The position numbers were made by a program, and so were the translations under genes. Shown here piece after piece: positions 39,923-48,617 of a stretch of DNA of 64,000 nt (its first letter is position 1; each line of letters starts with the position of its first letter). The stretch is from a virus: IMG/VR virus record IMGVR_UViG_3300031857_000010, positions 152,700 through 216,699 of that record. The stretch is one strand, 5' to 3'. The notes under the pieces are model-generated. The model was given only the letters and a program-made list of their open reading frames with translations, made no database searches and was not told the origin of the DNA.

Positions 39923-40513
39923 TTATTTTATGAATATATCCGTTTCAGAAGATTTTCCTCTAGTATCAGTATAGTCGAAATTCTTCTCTAATTTTTCTCC
40001 TTTGAAATATATTTCCTCAAGAATATCTATTTCTCCTTCCGGAGTATTTATGTAATTGTCTAGATAATCAAAATCCTCGATTTTGGGAACTTCATCTGAT
40101 TCAAATTCACAACCATATATTTGACCCTTGTTACTGTCAGAGGCAAACAAAATATAATCGTGACCACAAGTTTCAGGATCAGCATCATACTCTTCCCTTT
40201 CAACTTCCTCAAATTTCTCAGAATCGTGATTTATATCACACAATTTAAATGATAAGACTTCAACATCATTCTCATCCAAAACACTGAAATAAGTGTCGTT
40301 TTCATATAAAAACGCACAGGAAATAGTAAAATGGTTAGTATCCCATCGGAAATAATCCTCTAAGATATATTCAAGCTCATCCATCATATCATGGAAACTT
40401 TCAAAATCATTTTCTTCTTTGGAAGAAATTATTTCGTCATACTCATCCTGAGTTAAAGAATGTGCAGAAGCCTCAAGTTCCCAACCAGATAAAATCAATT
40501 TATATTTTGCCAT
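39923..40513 (-). CDS. Acidic protein (196 aa)
   Basis: Strongly acidic with many Asp/Glu runs and aromatic residues, beta-rich ends. Unrecognised; could be a DNA mimic or metal binder, which is only a guess from charge. Confidence 0.64.
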   Translation of the reverse strand: MAKYKLILSGWELEASAHSLTQDEYDEIISSKEENDFESFHDMMDELEYILEDYFRWDTNHFTISCAFLYENDTYFSVLDENDVEVLSFKLCDINHDSEKFEEVEREEYDADPETCGHDYILFASDSNKGQIYGCEFESDEVPKIEDFDYLDNYINTPEGEIDILEEIYFKGEKLEKNFDYTDTRGKSSETDIFIK

Positions 40514-40544
40514 TTTTTTGTAGTTTTTTTATTTATAAATTATT

Positions 40545-40880
40545 TTAATCTTCATCTTCTTCATCATCCTCATCTTCCTCTCTGTTATTTTGCACCAAAT
40601 CCTCTTCAGTCAATTCCTCAATAACAGTTTGACTGGATTCGTTGTAATATCTATTCCATTCTTCCTCCGCATACATCACCTCATCCTCTAAATTAGCAGA
40701 GTATTCTGAATTAACCGCTTTCATTTTAGAAATATTCTCTTCTACATATTTTTTCATCTCCTCTATATTCATACCTTTTAATTCTGGATGCGTATCCTCA
40801 TTAACAATTACCGCATATTTTTGCGTAAAATGAGTTTCTGTTTCCGTAAAATAAACTTTTAATGAAGGTTTCTTTTCCAT
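40545..40880 (-). CDS. Acidic-tailed protein (111 aa)
   Basis: N-terminal 80 residues helical-beta, last 20 almost all Asp/Glu (REEDEDDEEDED). Not recognised. Confidence 0.63.
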   Translation of the reverse strand: MEKKPSLKVYFTETETHFTQKYAVIVNEDTHPELKGMNIEEMKKYVEENISKMKAVNSEYSANLEDEVMYAEEEWNRYYNESSQTVIEELTEEDLVQNNREEDEDDEEDED

Positions 40881-40901
40881 GTATTTGACTTTTTGTTTGT
40901 T

Positions 40902-41078
40902 TTATTTTTTAATTTCATAAGTAGGGCCACCACCAACATCTCTGGTCCAATGATCATCATTGTCGTCTATTTCACCATCCATAACGATTTGTAAAGCCTC
41001 TTCCTCAGATTCTGCCTCTACTGTGTAAGTAACATACTCAATTAATTGAGTTTTTCCGATAATAGTGTAAGTTTTCAT
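40902..41078 (-). CDS. 58-aa hypothetical protein
   Basis: Short ORF starting MKTYTIIGKTQLIEYV with beta strands, an acidic middle and DHWTRDVGGGPTYEIKK at the end. Fills the gap between neighbours with normal codon use. Confidence 0.6.
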   Translation of the reverse strand: MKTYTIIGKTQLIEYVTYTVEAESEEEALQIVMDGEIDDNDDHWTRDVGGGPTYEIKK

Positions 41079-41095
41079 TTTATAAAATTATTTTT

Positions 41096-41452
41096 TTATA
41101 ATGGTTTAAAATTTCCTTTAGCATATTCAATTTTTAACATAGAGGAATTCAATTCCCCCCAACACATAATTTCTAACCTCTCCTTGTCTTTATTGTCTTC
41201 ATAATTATTAATTATCATATCTATCGCTTCCATAACTTCATATTCACTTAAATCATTGTTTTTTACCATTTCGTCAAAATCAAAATGAGAAAGCCAAAAA
41301 ATCTTCTTTTCGTTATCAATCTGAAAATAACAATGCTCACCCCAAAATAGAAAAACACTATCTGGGTAATATTCATTTGCCATCTTCTTGCATCCAGATA
41401 ATAATTCTTTAAATGCAAACTCAAATGGACAACCCATCTCTTCAAGAATCAT
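41096..41452 (-). CDS. Hypothetical protein (118 aa)
   Basis: Soluble helical protein with paired aromatic motifs (FLFWGEHCYFQID, EIMCWGELNSS). Not recognised. Confidence 0.63.
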   Translation of the reverse strand: MILEEMGCPFEFAFKELLSGCKKMANEYYPDSVFLFWGEHCYFQIDNEKKIFWLSHFDFDEMVKNNDLSEYEVMEAIDMIINNYEDNKDKERLEIMCWGELNSSMLKIEYAKGNFKPL

Positions 41453-41462
41453 ATCGTTATTT

Positions 41463-41768
41463 TTAATCTAATTTTTCCGTCCCAATAAGAAAACTCCTGA
41501 TTTTCATGTTCATCGTGTCACCATCTACCGTATCAATATATAAAACATAATCGTCCTTTATATCTATTACCTTGTAATACCTGATATAAGGTTTCTCAAA
41601 AGGATTATCCTCATTATAAGAATATTTGTACAGATCATCTATCTTTAAATCGTTTCGTTCTTTGACTGGCTTAAATATGAAAAACCATGATCCGATTATA
41701 AAAATACATGAAAATACCATTAAGAATATTTTCGCATTCAAACTAAGATTATTATTATTTTTTTCCAT
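41463..41768 (-). CDS. Membrane-anchored protein, paralogue of the gene at 4510
   Basis: N-terminal TM (about 12-30) then YYKVIDIKDDYVLYIDTVDGDTMNM, matching the 4510 protein block for block. Dispersed paralogue pair in the same phage. Confidence 0.68.
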   Translation of the reverse strand: MEKNNNNLSLNAKIFLMVFSCIFIIGSWFFIFKPVKERNDLKIDDLYKYSYNEDNPFEKPYIRYYKVIDIKDDYVLYIDTVDGDTMNMKIRSFLIGTEKLD

Positions 41769-41792
41769 TTTTTAAAAATTTAATTTTTTTTG

Positions 41793-42167
41793 TTATTCTA
41801 TTTCTTCTTTACTCATTATCCTTTTACCTACAATTATCAATTTCCACCTCTCTTTGTTTTTGTCAATGATGTTCCCAGATACATTTCCCCCATCATCCCC
41901 AAATACCCTAAACCAAGATGTTACCTCCTGATTGATCTTGATTGATTCATAATACTGTTGAGTCGTTGGAACCTCGAATATTATCGTGTTGTTTTTTGGA
42001 TAATTACAGTCATTTTTTTTGACAAATGGAATTACCTCGTAAGTAACCAAGTATTCAGGAGTGTCAAATCCAATTACCCCAGTAGCAACTTTTTTGGCTT
42101 TTTGACCATATAGAAATCCAGAATTCAATAAAAAAATAGCAAAAATTAAATTGATTAACCTTTTCAT
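41793..42167 (-). CDS. Secreted protein (124 aa)
   Basis: Signal peptide ending GFLYGQ, then a beta-rich mature part (ATGVIGFDTPEYLVTYEVIPF). Not recognised. Periplasmic. Confidence 0.65.
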   Translation of the reverse strand: MKRLINLIFAIFLLNSGFLYGQKAKKVATGVIGFDTPEYLVTYEVIPFVKKNDCNYPKNNTIIFEVPTTQQYYESIKINQEVTSWFRVFGDDGGNVSGNIIDKNKERWKLIIVGKRIMSKEEIE

Positions 42168-42190
42168 TTCTTAATTTATTTTATTTTAAT

Positions 42191-42463
42191 TTATTTTTTT
42201 TTACCCCTAAAATAATTCCAAGCATCCTCAGTACCCCATAGATAAATCTTGTCCTCTATGTATTTTAACCTTTTCCTAAACCAAAGCGATAAAAATAACG
42301 CTAAAAATGCAATTGCTAAGAAAATAAAGGATTCACCCCCCTTAATATAAAATAGTGACATCCCTAATGACCCTAAAATAAAAAACAAGCATAGGTTAAT
42401 ACCTATCTTGTATGGTCTTTTTAGCCTTTTAGCTAAATCATTTAAATCTACTACATTTTTCAT
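42191..42463 (-). CDS. Membrane protein with two TM helices (90 aa)
   Basis: TM helices at about 22-40 and 46-60 with basic termini. No family. Confidence 0.62.
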   Translation of the reverse strand: MKNVVDLNDLAKRLKRPYKIGINLCLFFILGSLGMSLFYIKGGESFIFLAIAFLALFLSLWFRKRLKYIEDKIYLWGTEDAWNYFRGKKK

Positions 42464-42500
42464 TTCTATATAAAAACTTTAAATTATTTGTCTACCCCCC

Positions 42501-43310
42501 CTAATAACAATACTGATCGTATAAATCCATATACTCAGATTTAACATCAATGTAATTACTCTTCTCTAAAAATGCCTTTGGCATCCTCATCCATACATTC
42601 TTTTCAATATAAGGAGCCTTTACATACCACTTCCTTTTCTTTAAAATCGCCCCATAAAACATTATATAGGAATTTGCCTTCTGAATATATTCAACCCTAT
42701 CTATATTCAATAATTCATAATTACGAATCTTCTCCACAGTCCTTTTCTCACAATCCAATTCTATATCTATACAGGATTTGATTATCTTATGGATTTCCCA
42801 ACCCTGTAACTCCTTACCATTTATCCACTCTTCCAGTAAATCATATACATCCTTTCCCGCTAATTGACCATTTGACCATATAGAAGATTTTCCTAACCAC
42901 TGATCCATATGACAAGACTCATGTAATAAAATCAATAACCAATCCTGTTTTGAACCACCAACAGCTAATCCCAATTCCGGTTGATTCCCATTCTCGTCAC
43001 CCATGAAATATCCAGATACCATCATTTTACCATCAGGTGGATATCCTATCTTTTCCTCGTTGGAAATATTGAATTTGACCCCATGTGACTTTGCCGTGAA
43101 ATAAATGTTCTTGATGACTTCTTTTTCACCCATCTCAAGTCTGTCCCAATTCCTGTTATCTATCTTTAATTCCAAACGTAATCGCTCCTCCCAAGAAAAT
43201 AATTTCGAGAATACCCCACCTATTCCATGAACAGTGTATATATCCCATGATAGATAAATTAAACTACCAACTATTAATATTACCAGTAATATAAAGAAAT
43301 TCATATCCAT
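42501..43310 (-). CDS. Membrane-anchored zincin metallopeptidase (269 aa)
   Basis: One N-terminal TM (about 5-23), then a domain with LLHESCHMDQW, an HExxH zinc motif. The rest is helical and acidic. Resembles predicted metallopeptidases with a DUF-like core. Substrate unknown; the TM suggests action at the inner membrane. Confidence 0.7.
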   Translation of the reverse strand: MDMNFFILLVILIVGSLIYLSWDIYTVHGIGGVFSKLFSWEERLRLELKIDNRNWDRLEMGEKEVIKNIYFTAKSHGVKFNISNEEKIGYPPDGKMMVSGYFMGDENGNQPELGLAVGGSKQDWLLILLHESCHMDQWLGKSSIWSNGQLAGKDVYDLLEEWINGKELQGWEIHKIIKSCIDIELDCEKRTVEKIRNYELLNIDRVEYIQKANSYIMFYGAILKKRKWYVKAPYIEKNVWMRMPKAFLEKSNYIDVKSEYMDLYDQYCY

Positions 43311-43379
43311 AACCCCTTTTTTATTTTTTTAATAATTTATAATTTCTTTTATTAAGGACAAATATAATAATTATTTTAA

Positions 43380-44234
43380 TTATTTCGCAACTTGGTCAAA
43401 AACCAATTCATAATTGTGAAAGAAAAATTCCATGTTCCTCCCACTTACCACATCGAATATCCTTTTAATATCCCCATCGAATTCCCCCTCAATTACCGCA
43501 GACTCCAATCCAATCTCCGCTTGGTTTAATACAACCCTTAGAAATTCATCGAACTTGTCGCAAAATGAGTCAAAGTCATTGATGTCCTCCATACCCATTT
43601 TTACTTGGAATAACATAGAACTCCCAAATACCATCAGACCAAACGGATCAGTCAAAATGTGGTTCTTGTAACAATTGTACTTTGACCCCTTGTGAATTAC
43701 CGGATTGTACTTCATAAGATCCTTTAAAGGACTTTGAAACGATTCTATGTTGTAAATATTCGTACCCAACTTATATAGAAACTCGTTTATTAAACCACCC
43801 AATACCTCGTCCCTCATGGCGTAAACCGCTTCCTCAGTATTGTAAACTCCACCCTTCTGATATAATTCCGTGTCCTTGAAAATATAACTGAAAAGGTTCT
43901 CATCCCCCTTATTTACCCGGTTCTCGAAATTCCTTAAGAAACCCTCGTGTGCTGCCAAAATTGATGTATTGATTATTTCCTTACTGATTCCCTCAAAGTG
44001 AACCTTCTTGGTGATCTCTGCCCTTTTGTAATATGACAAAGCATGAATGTAATTACTCATCTCCAGATCGTTCTGAGCAGCATACAGAAAACTACCCGAA
44101 CTAAAACTTCTGTAAAAAGCTAGTAACTCCTCGCCAGTCCATTTTTTTGATTCCTGCTCCATTTGGTAATTTGTCTCCTTCTTCATAATTTGTTTTAAAT
44201 ATTTGTTTCGTATTTGAACGTATTTTTTATTCAC
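43380..44234 (-). CDS. Hypothetical protein, paralogue of the 18495 gene (284 aa)
   Basis: LMKYNPVIHKGSKYNCYKNH and GSSMLFQVKM correspond to blocks of the 245-aa protein at 18495; both are helical with an acidic C-terminal half (EFDGDIKRIFDVVSG vs FSRDLKKIFKFIYK). Last gene before the large non-coding region. Confidence 0.7.
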   Translation of the reverse strand: MNKKYVQIRNKYLKQIMKKETNYQMEQESKKWTGEELLAFYRSFSSGSFLYAAQNDLEMSNYIHALSYYKRAEITKKVHFEGISKEIINTSILAAHEGFLRNFENRVNKGDENLFSYIFKDTELYQKGGVYNTEEAVYAMRDEVLGGLINEFLYKLGTNIYNIESFQSPLKDLMKYNPVIHKGSKYNCYKNHILTDPFGLMVFGSSMLFQVKMGMEDINDFDSFCDKFDEFLRVVLNQAEIGLESAVIEGEFDGDIKRIFDVVSGRNMEFFFHNYELVFDQVAK

Positions 44235-44260
44235 AAAGTTACAAACTTATCCACACCTCA

Positions 44261-44320
44261 GGGAGAGATAGATATACACAGGGAGAAGTTGATATCCATA
44301 GGGAGAACTATACTTTTTAA
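44261..44320 (+). repeat. Three tandem 20-bp iterons
   Basis: GGGAGAG, GGGAGAA and GGGAGAA recur at exact 20-bp spacing (44261, 44281, 44301), the first two units sharing the trailing GATAT and the last two TAGGGAGAA-type contexts. They begin 6 bp after the DnaA box. Confidence 0.68.
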
Positions 44321-45347
44321 TTTAAAAGTTATTTGACCATCTATTTATCCGAATTTATTCCTGATCTATTTTTTTTAATTAATTTATTTTTTTTGAATTA
44401 ATTCGTATTGGTATTTGACTTTGAATTAATTTATTTATTAATTCTTTTTTGTGGGGAGAGCTAAGCTTTGTTTTTTTTATTTAATTAATTTATTTAATTA
44501 TTTTTTTACCGATGATTTTAATTAAAGAATTAATTTTATTATTGTTTGTTTTGGTATTTTACTATGGGGAGAACTTATAATTTATTTATTATTTTATTTA
44601 ATTTATTTGACCAATTTTTTTTGACCAAAAAATGCAGGTTTGAATTCCGTCTACATTCTTCTCAACCATCGATTTTTTGCTGTTTTGGATAGGGAGAAGT
44701 ATAGACATGCTGGAATTTAACCTAATGATCGATTTTTTGTGGGATACAGTGGTAAAATGTGGGATAAAGTACTCAAAAAAATGTAGATATAGTTCACTTA
44801 ATTTTTTAAATACATTTTTTTCAACTCTGTACATTTTTTTTTCTAATTTTTTTCCCAGAAAATTCTCAACCAATTATGTGAAAGTCAAATACTTAAGTCA
44901 AATACCAAATTAATTTTTAATTTAATTTGTTGATAATCAGTCAAATACCTCAAAAAACAATAGAAACTTTTAAATTTAAAAGAAACTTTTAGATTTAAAA
45001 TTGGAATTTAACGATGGTCTTTGACTGTGGTAATAATTTTAAATTAAAAATTTTAAATTAAAAGTGGGGGAATGTGGGAATTTTAAATTAAAAAAAACTT
45101 TTAATTTGGACTTTGACTGTAGGTAATTTTAAATTTAAAAAGCTGATATATTTTTAATTAAAAAAATAATTAAATTAAAATAAATTTTAAATTTAAAAAG
45201 GGGCTGTTGTTTAACCTGAGGGTTTTAAAATTAAACAAAAGATAAGGGGTTAAAAAACAACTGTTTGTGGTATTAGATAAATCCAAAAAAAGGGTGTCTT
45301 ATAATTTACATTATGTTAAATGAATTAGAAAAATCCAACCAATAAAA

Positions 45348-45383
45348 AATCCCCAGTGGGTCAAAGACCAAACACCGGGGATT
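45348..45383 (-). terminator. Terminator after the 45404 gene
   Basis: AATCCCC/GGGGATT stem enclosing a GTC...GAC helix, with TTTTTTATT following on the minus strand. The loop contains one GTCAAAGAC copy. Confidence 0.68.
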
Positions 45384-45403
45384 AAGGAAGGGGGGCTTAT
45401 TAA

Positions 45404-45838
45404 TTAATCTTGTGATTTAAATTCTTCTGACTCTTTTAAATCTATTCGGATCTTTTGAGTTTTGTTTACGGTTTCCAGAAAAAGATTCCAAGTTTTGGTT
45501 CCGGAGTTCCGGGTATTCATAAAATGCTTTTCAGTGATCTGATCCACGAAATAAAAATCAGATGAAATTTTACGAAGGATGTTCTTTAACCTAGAGAACA
45601 TAATTTGTTTTTGTCTGGAATCTGGGTTGGATAGAAAATCTTCTATATAATTTAAAAGTTCTTCTACTGTCAAATTCCCTTCAGTAAAGGTTGGGATTTT
45701 TTCCCCGTTAAGCCAAGCGACTCTTTTTGCAGCTTCTAGTTTTGAGTGGAAATTTGACTCTTCGATCCATTTTCCTACCGGGGTATAAAAACCTACAGTC
45801 CAAGTCCCATGAGCTTTTTCATAATAGATATATTTCAT
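45404..45838 (-). CDS. Hypothetical protein (144 aa)
   Basis: Starts with a beta-rich WTVGFYTPVGKWIEESNFHSK block and AAKRVAWLNGE, then a helical C-terminal half rich in basic residues. Unrecognised. Overlaps the upstream gene's stop by one nt and lies next to the origin-like region. Confidence 0.62.
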   Translation of the reverse strand: MKYIYYEKAHGTWTVGFYTPVGKWIEESNFHSKLEAAKRVAWLNGEKIPTFTEGNLTVEELLNYIEDFLSNPDSRQKQIMFSRLKNILRKISSDFYFVDQITEKHFMNTRNSGTKTWNLFLETVNKTQKIRIDLKESEEFKSQD

Positions 45839-46053
45839 TAGTTATAATTAGGGATGGTAAAATACCTCTGAAAGAATTCCGGGGTTACGAGGTCTTTGAC
45901 AGTACTGAGGTCTTTGACGGTACCTACGAGCATGCCATTTTTTTTGGTGAATATTGATCCCGCATCAGGAAAACAGTAAACACCATTTTCGTTAAGGGTT
46001 GCTATTATTCTTATGAAGAATAGTTCATTTTGTTTTTTTTGTTCCAGTGTCAT
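45838..46053 (-). CDS. Hypothetical protein (71 aa)
   Basis: Helical start (MTLEQKKQNELFFIRIIATLNENGV) and a repeated TVKDLSTVKDL caused by two tandem GTCAAAGACCT copies. Transcribed from the TGTAAA-N15-CGTATATCT element at 46108-46137. Confidence 0.6.
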   Translation of the reverse strand: MTLEQKKQNELFFIRIIATLNENGVYCFPDAGSIFTKKNGMLVGTVKDLSTVKDLVTPEFFQRYFTIPNYN

Positions 46054-46107
46054 CTTGAATTTAAACGTAAGGGACCTGCGGGAAGTTACAGGTCGATTTA
46101 ATATTTC

Positions 46108-46137
46108 AGATATACGATTATTAAAAAATAATTTACA
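46108..46137 (-). promoter_or_regulatory. Second-class promoter-like element, copy 1
   Basis: TGTAAATTA on the minus strand, 15 nt, then CGTATATCT. The same element at identical spacing occurs at 55293 (plus) and 62928 (minus). Located 55 bp upstream of the 45838 gene. Confidence 0.55.
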
Positions 46138-46182
46138 TTTTTGGGTAAAATTTCAGTTGAAGAAAAAAAATATAATTTTCTT

Positions 46183-46212
46183 AAACCTTTTTTAGTTATA
46201 TTAGTATTGATT
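46183..46212 (+). promoter_or_regulatory. ECF-type phage promoter, copy A
   Basis: AAACC plus T-tract, then AGTATTGATT at the fixed 20-nt offset (AAAC-N16-xGTA core). Only plus-strand copy; 24 bp upstream of the lipoprotein gene and upstream of the sigma factor gene, so sigma may reinforce its own unit. Confidence 0.7.
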
Positions 46213-46236
46213 GTAAAGGAAGTAAAAAAACAATAA

Positions 46237-47088
46237 ATGAGCAAGATTTTAATTATACTGGTTCTTTTACTCAGGATCCCAACCTGCAGGAACGTTGATC
46301 ACGAATTTGTGGACGGGGAAGACATGAGCAAAAAGGAGCCTTATAAATATTATGAGCTTTGTCTTAGGTCCATGTTAACGAATCCGGATTCCATGAATTT
46401 TGGACTGGGACCGGTGGTTCCTCCTATTAACAGTTTAAATTCAAAAGTTTTCCATGATACATTAGTTGATCAGACTATTGAATTAAGGTTAATGACGGAT
46501 GACGGAATGAATATAGTATTTAGGAATTTGACCAATCCTGAGATTTATAATGATATTGAATCTTATGAATTCAAGGCTTATGATTCAAAAAATAATATTG
46601 TTTACCTATCACATAAAAAACAATATGGATACTTCAGGTTCTTTGGAGTCAGTTTAAATACCGGGAACCAGTTTACCGTATATGTTAATGATACTCGGTC
46701 ATCCAATGAAAAAATGTATTCTTGGAAATATTCCCCGGATATGGATTATTTGTTGAAGTCTGGTGATCTAGATAATGATATTTACGGTTGGGGTCTGGTT
46801 ACGCTAAAAAATGGACAGGAGGGTCAAGCGATGTTTGAAAGATATACTGAATTTGTGACTAATATTAAATGGGTGACTTTTGACCAATTCAGTTATGTTC
46901 TTACCAAGATTCCTTTCCGGGATGGATATAAGTATGATAAGGATTATGAATTTTATTATTCGTTGATGGAGGGGAATGCTCTTCCCGGGATTAGATTAAA
47001 CGGAGATTACCTGTATCCAGTTACATATATTTTGGATGTCAAAGGCCATTTAATATCAGAAAAGATGACTGAAGTTAGGATAAAATGA
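46237..47088 (+). CDS. Lipoprotein-like surface protein (283 aa)
   Basis: N-terminal lipobox-like RIPTC at about 13-17, then a beta-rich mature region without recognised domain (YYELCLRSM, YGYFRFFGVSLNTGNQFTVYV). GC content is higher than in the left half of the window. First gene after the ECF-type promoter at 46183. Confidence 0.62.
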   Translation: MSKILIILVLLLRIPTCRNVDHEFVDGEDMSKKEPYKYYELCLRSMLTNPDSMNFGLGPVVPPINSLNSKVFHDTLVDQTIELRLMTDDGMNIVFRNLTNPEIYNDIESYEFKAYDSKNNIVYLSHKKQYGYFRFFGVSLNTGNQFTVYVNDTRSSNEKMYSWKYSPDMDYLLKSGDLDNDIYGWGLVTLKNGQEGQAMFERYTEFVTNIKWVTFDQFSYVLTKIPFRDGYKYDKDYEFYYSLMEGNALPGIRLNGDYLYPVTYILDVKGHLISEKMTEVRIK

Positions 47089-47201
47089 CGGCATTTGACT
47101 CAATATGACAAGGTTTTTAACATTATGGTTAAAAAAGTTAGAAATATAACAATATAAAAATCAACAAGTTAGGAAAGACAAAGATTATTTATTCACATTG
47201 C

Positions 47202-47232
47202 TTGTCTATGTCATAAAAATAACAGATATTTG
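47202..47232 (+). promoter_or_regulatory. Housekeeping-type promoter of the sigma factor gene
   Basis: TTG (47202-47204), 20 nt, then GATATTTG, one base off the TAnnTTTG box. Would allow the host polymerase to start sigma production early. Confidence 0.45.
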
Positions 47233-47279
47233 TCTTCTAAGTTATTAATTAAGTTAAACAATATAAATCAACGAGGAAC

Positions 47280-47957
47280 ATGAAAAATTCAAGGAAGGAA
47301 AAAAAGGCCAAGTTTGCAGATAAGGATCTACAAGATCTTAAGATGCTAGAAGAAATCAAATCTGGAAATGTGAATGCATATGAGGTGATATACAACAGGT
47401 ATTACCGTTATATTCAGTATCACTGTTTTATGTCTGTCAAAGACCAGCAATTGGCCAATGATTTGACTGTAGAGATTTTGACAAAAATTTATTTAAATAT
47501 TGACAAATACTCGGTCAAGTATACTTTTAATTCTTGGGTGTGGAGTATTGTCAAGAATTACGTCGTAGATTATATAAGGAAGAATAAGAACGAACCAGTT
47601 AACAGCAATCGAAATGCATCGATCGCTATTCAGGAAACCAGAGATGAGGGATCTGAATTCAGCACAGTGTATTCGAACCAGTTGGATTCTGGAGATATTA
47701 ATCCGGAGGAATTGATGCAAGCCAAGTCTACAGAGAGGATACGTAGAGAATTTGTATTGAACTTGTTGAATGGTTTGAATGAGCGAGAGAGGATGATCAT
47801 CATTCATTATTACTTTGACGAGATGAGTTATGATGAGATTGCTGCTAAGCTTAACATTGGACTAAGCCTTATGAAGGTAACCTTGTTAAGGACCAAGGAG
47901 AAGCTCAAGAATAAGATCGGAAGTTTTGACAAGATTTCTCACCTGCTTGCAGCCTAA
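47280..47957 (+). CDS. Phage-encoded sigma-70 family factor, ECF-like
   Basis: 225 residues. Region 2 begins at about 20 with MLEEIKSGNVNAYEVIYNRY and the -10-binding FNSWVWSIVKNYVVDYIRK; a linker of about 50; region 4 has LNERERMIIIHYYFDEMSYD then EIAAKLNIGLSLMKVTLLR (helix-turn-helix). Region 1.1 and 3 are absent, so it is group IV (ECF) by architecture. It lies among nine copies of an ECF-style promoter (46-64 kb), its likely targets. Confidence 0.88.
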   Translation: MKNSRKEKKAKFADKDLQDLKMLEEIKSGNVNAYEVIYNRYYRYIQYHCFMSVKDQQLANDLTVEILTKIYLNIDKYSVKYTFNSWVWSIVKNYVVDYIRKNKNEPVNSNRNASIAIQETRDEGSEFSTVYSNQLDSGDINPEELMQAKSTERIRREFVLNLLNGLNERERMIIIHYYFDEMSYDEIAAKLNIGLSLMKVTLLRTKEKLKNKIGSFDKISHLLAA

Positions 47958-47971
47958 GCAACGGGTGATAT

Positions 47972-48439
47972 ATGAAAGAACTAAAAAGAATATTTAAAAG
48001 ATTAAAAAGATTTTTTGAAACGGATAGGTGGTTATTTCTGGATGATACCAGAGAGCCACCTATTCATTTAAAAAGAATATTCTATATTGTCCGTGATTAT
48101 GATGATTTTGTGGAGTACATTGAAACATATGGTATTCCGGAGATTATTTCCTTTGACCATGATTTAAATTTAGAGCATACTAATTTCTTTTTTGAGAATG
48201 GGGGTTTTAGGAATCCGCCAGATCCGAGATATGAGATTTTTAAATTTAAAACTGGATATGATTGTGCTTTATGGTTAATTGACTATTGTAAAAGGAACAA
48301 TAAAGAGTTAAAAAAGGTATTTGTACATAGTCATAATCCAATGGGTCAAAGAAACATTTACAACCTTATATGTAACTTTCAGAAAAAAGAATACGGTAAA
48401 ATAAACTGCAAAATAGTAAGATGGAAATACCAAAAATAG
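47972..48439 (+). CDS. cREC receiver-domain protein, second copy (155 aa)
   Basis: N-terminal basic stretch then FLDDTREP, ISFDHDLNLEH, TGYDCALWLID and FVHSHNPMGQRN, the full cREC signature as at 19505. Fourteen nt downstream of the sigma gene, so likely co-transcribed with it. Confidence 0.75.
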   Translation: MKELKRIFKRLKRFFETDRWLFLDDTREPPIHLKRIFYIVRDYDDFVEYIETYGIPEIISFDHDLNLEHTNFFFENGGFRNPPDPRYEIFKFKTGYDCALWLIDYCKRNNKELKKVFVHSHNPMGQRNIYNLICNFQKKEYGKINCKIVRWKYQK

Positions 48440-48567
48440 ATCCGAACTTAGACAATCAGATCAAGTTCGTAGAATTCATGATCGAGACACAGAATATTGA
48501 AATACTTGTGGCGATAAAAAACAGTCTTTTAGAACTAAAAAAGATAAAAGAAGAAAAAAAGATGTAA
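48421..48567 (+). CDS. Small coiled protein (48 aa)
   Basis: ORF overlapping the end of the cREC gene by 19 nt. Acidic N-terminus, Lys-rich helix at the end. Its stop codon lies within the TAACTTTG box of the next promoter. Confidence 0.5.
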   Translation: MEIPKIDPNLDNQIKFVEFMIETQNIEILVAIKNSLLELKKIKEEKKM

Positions 48568-48572
48568 CTTTG
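48565..48572 (+). promoter_or_regulatory. TAACTTTG -7 box upstream of the 48618 gene
   Basis: Matches TAnnTTTG; no clear TTTG 19 nt upstream. A leader with TACGTTTAAATT follows, a sequence also seen just before the starts of the 45838, 54294 and 57492 genes. Confidence 0.45.
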
Positions 48573-48617
48573 TGATAAGACATTACGTTTAAATTGAAAA
48601 ATCTAAAACTAAAAACT

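Larger units (their letters stand above)
44235..45403. other. 1.17-kb non-coding AT-rich region, candidate replication origin
   Basis: No credible gene in either strand. It contains a perfect DnaA box TTATCCACA (44247-44255), three 20-bp iterons starting at 44261, 44281 and 44301 (CAnAGGGAGAA core), three more GGGAGA copies (44454, 44567, 44692), long A/T runs with inverted AATTTAAATT-type repeats, and six copies of GTCAAAKAC (44411, 44884, 44897, 44940, 45017, 45360). A DnaA-domain-IV protein is encoded at 26743. Origin function is an inference. Confidence 0.55.

Noticed and set aside
44598-44913. ORFs on both strands in the 44-kb non-coding region
   Set aside because: Low-complexity, overlapping each other, and built from ATCGATTTTTTG-type repeats and A/T runs; no credible start context.
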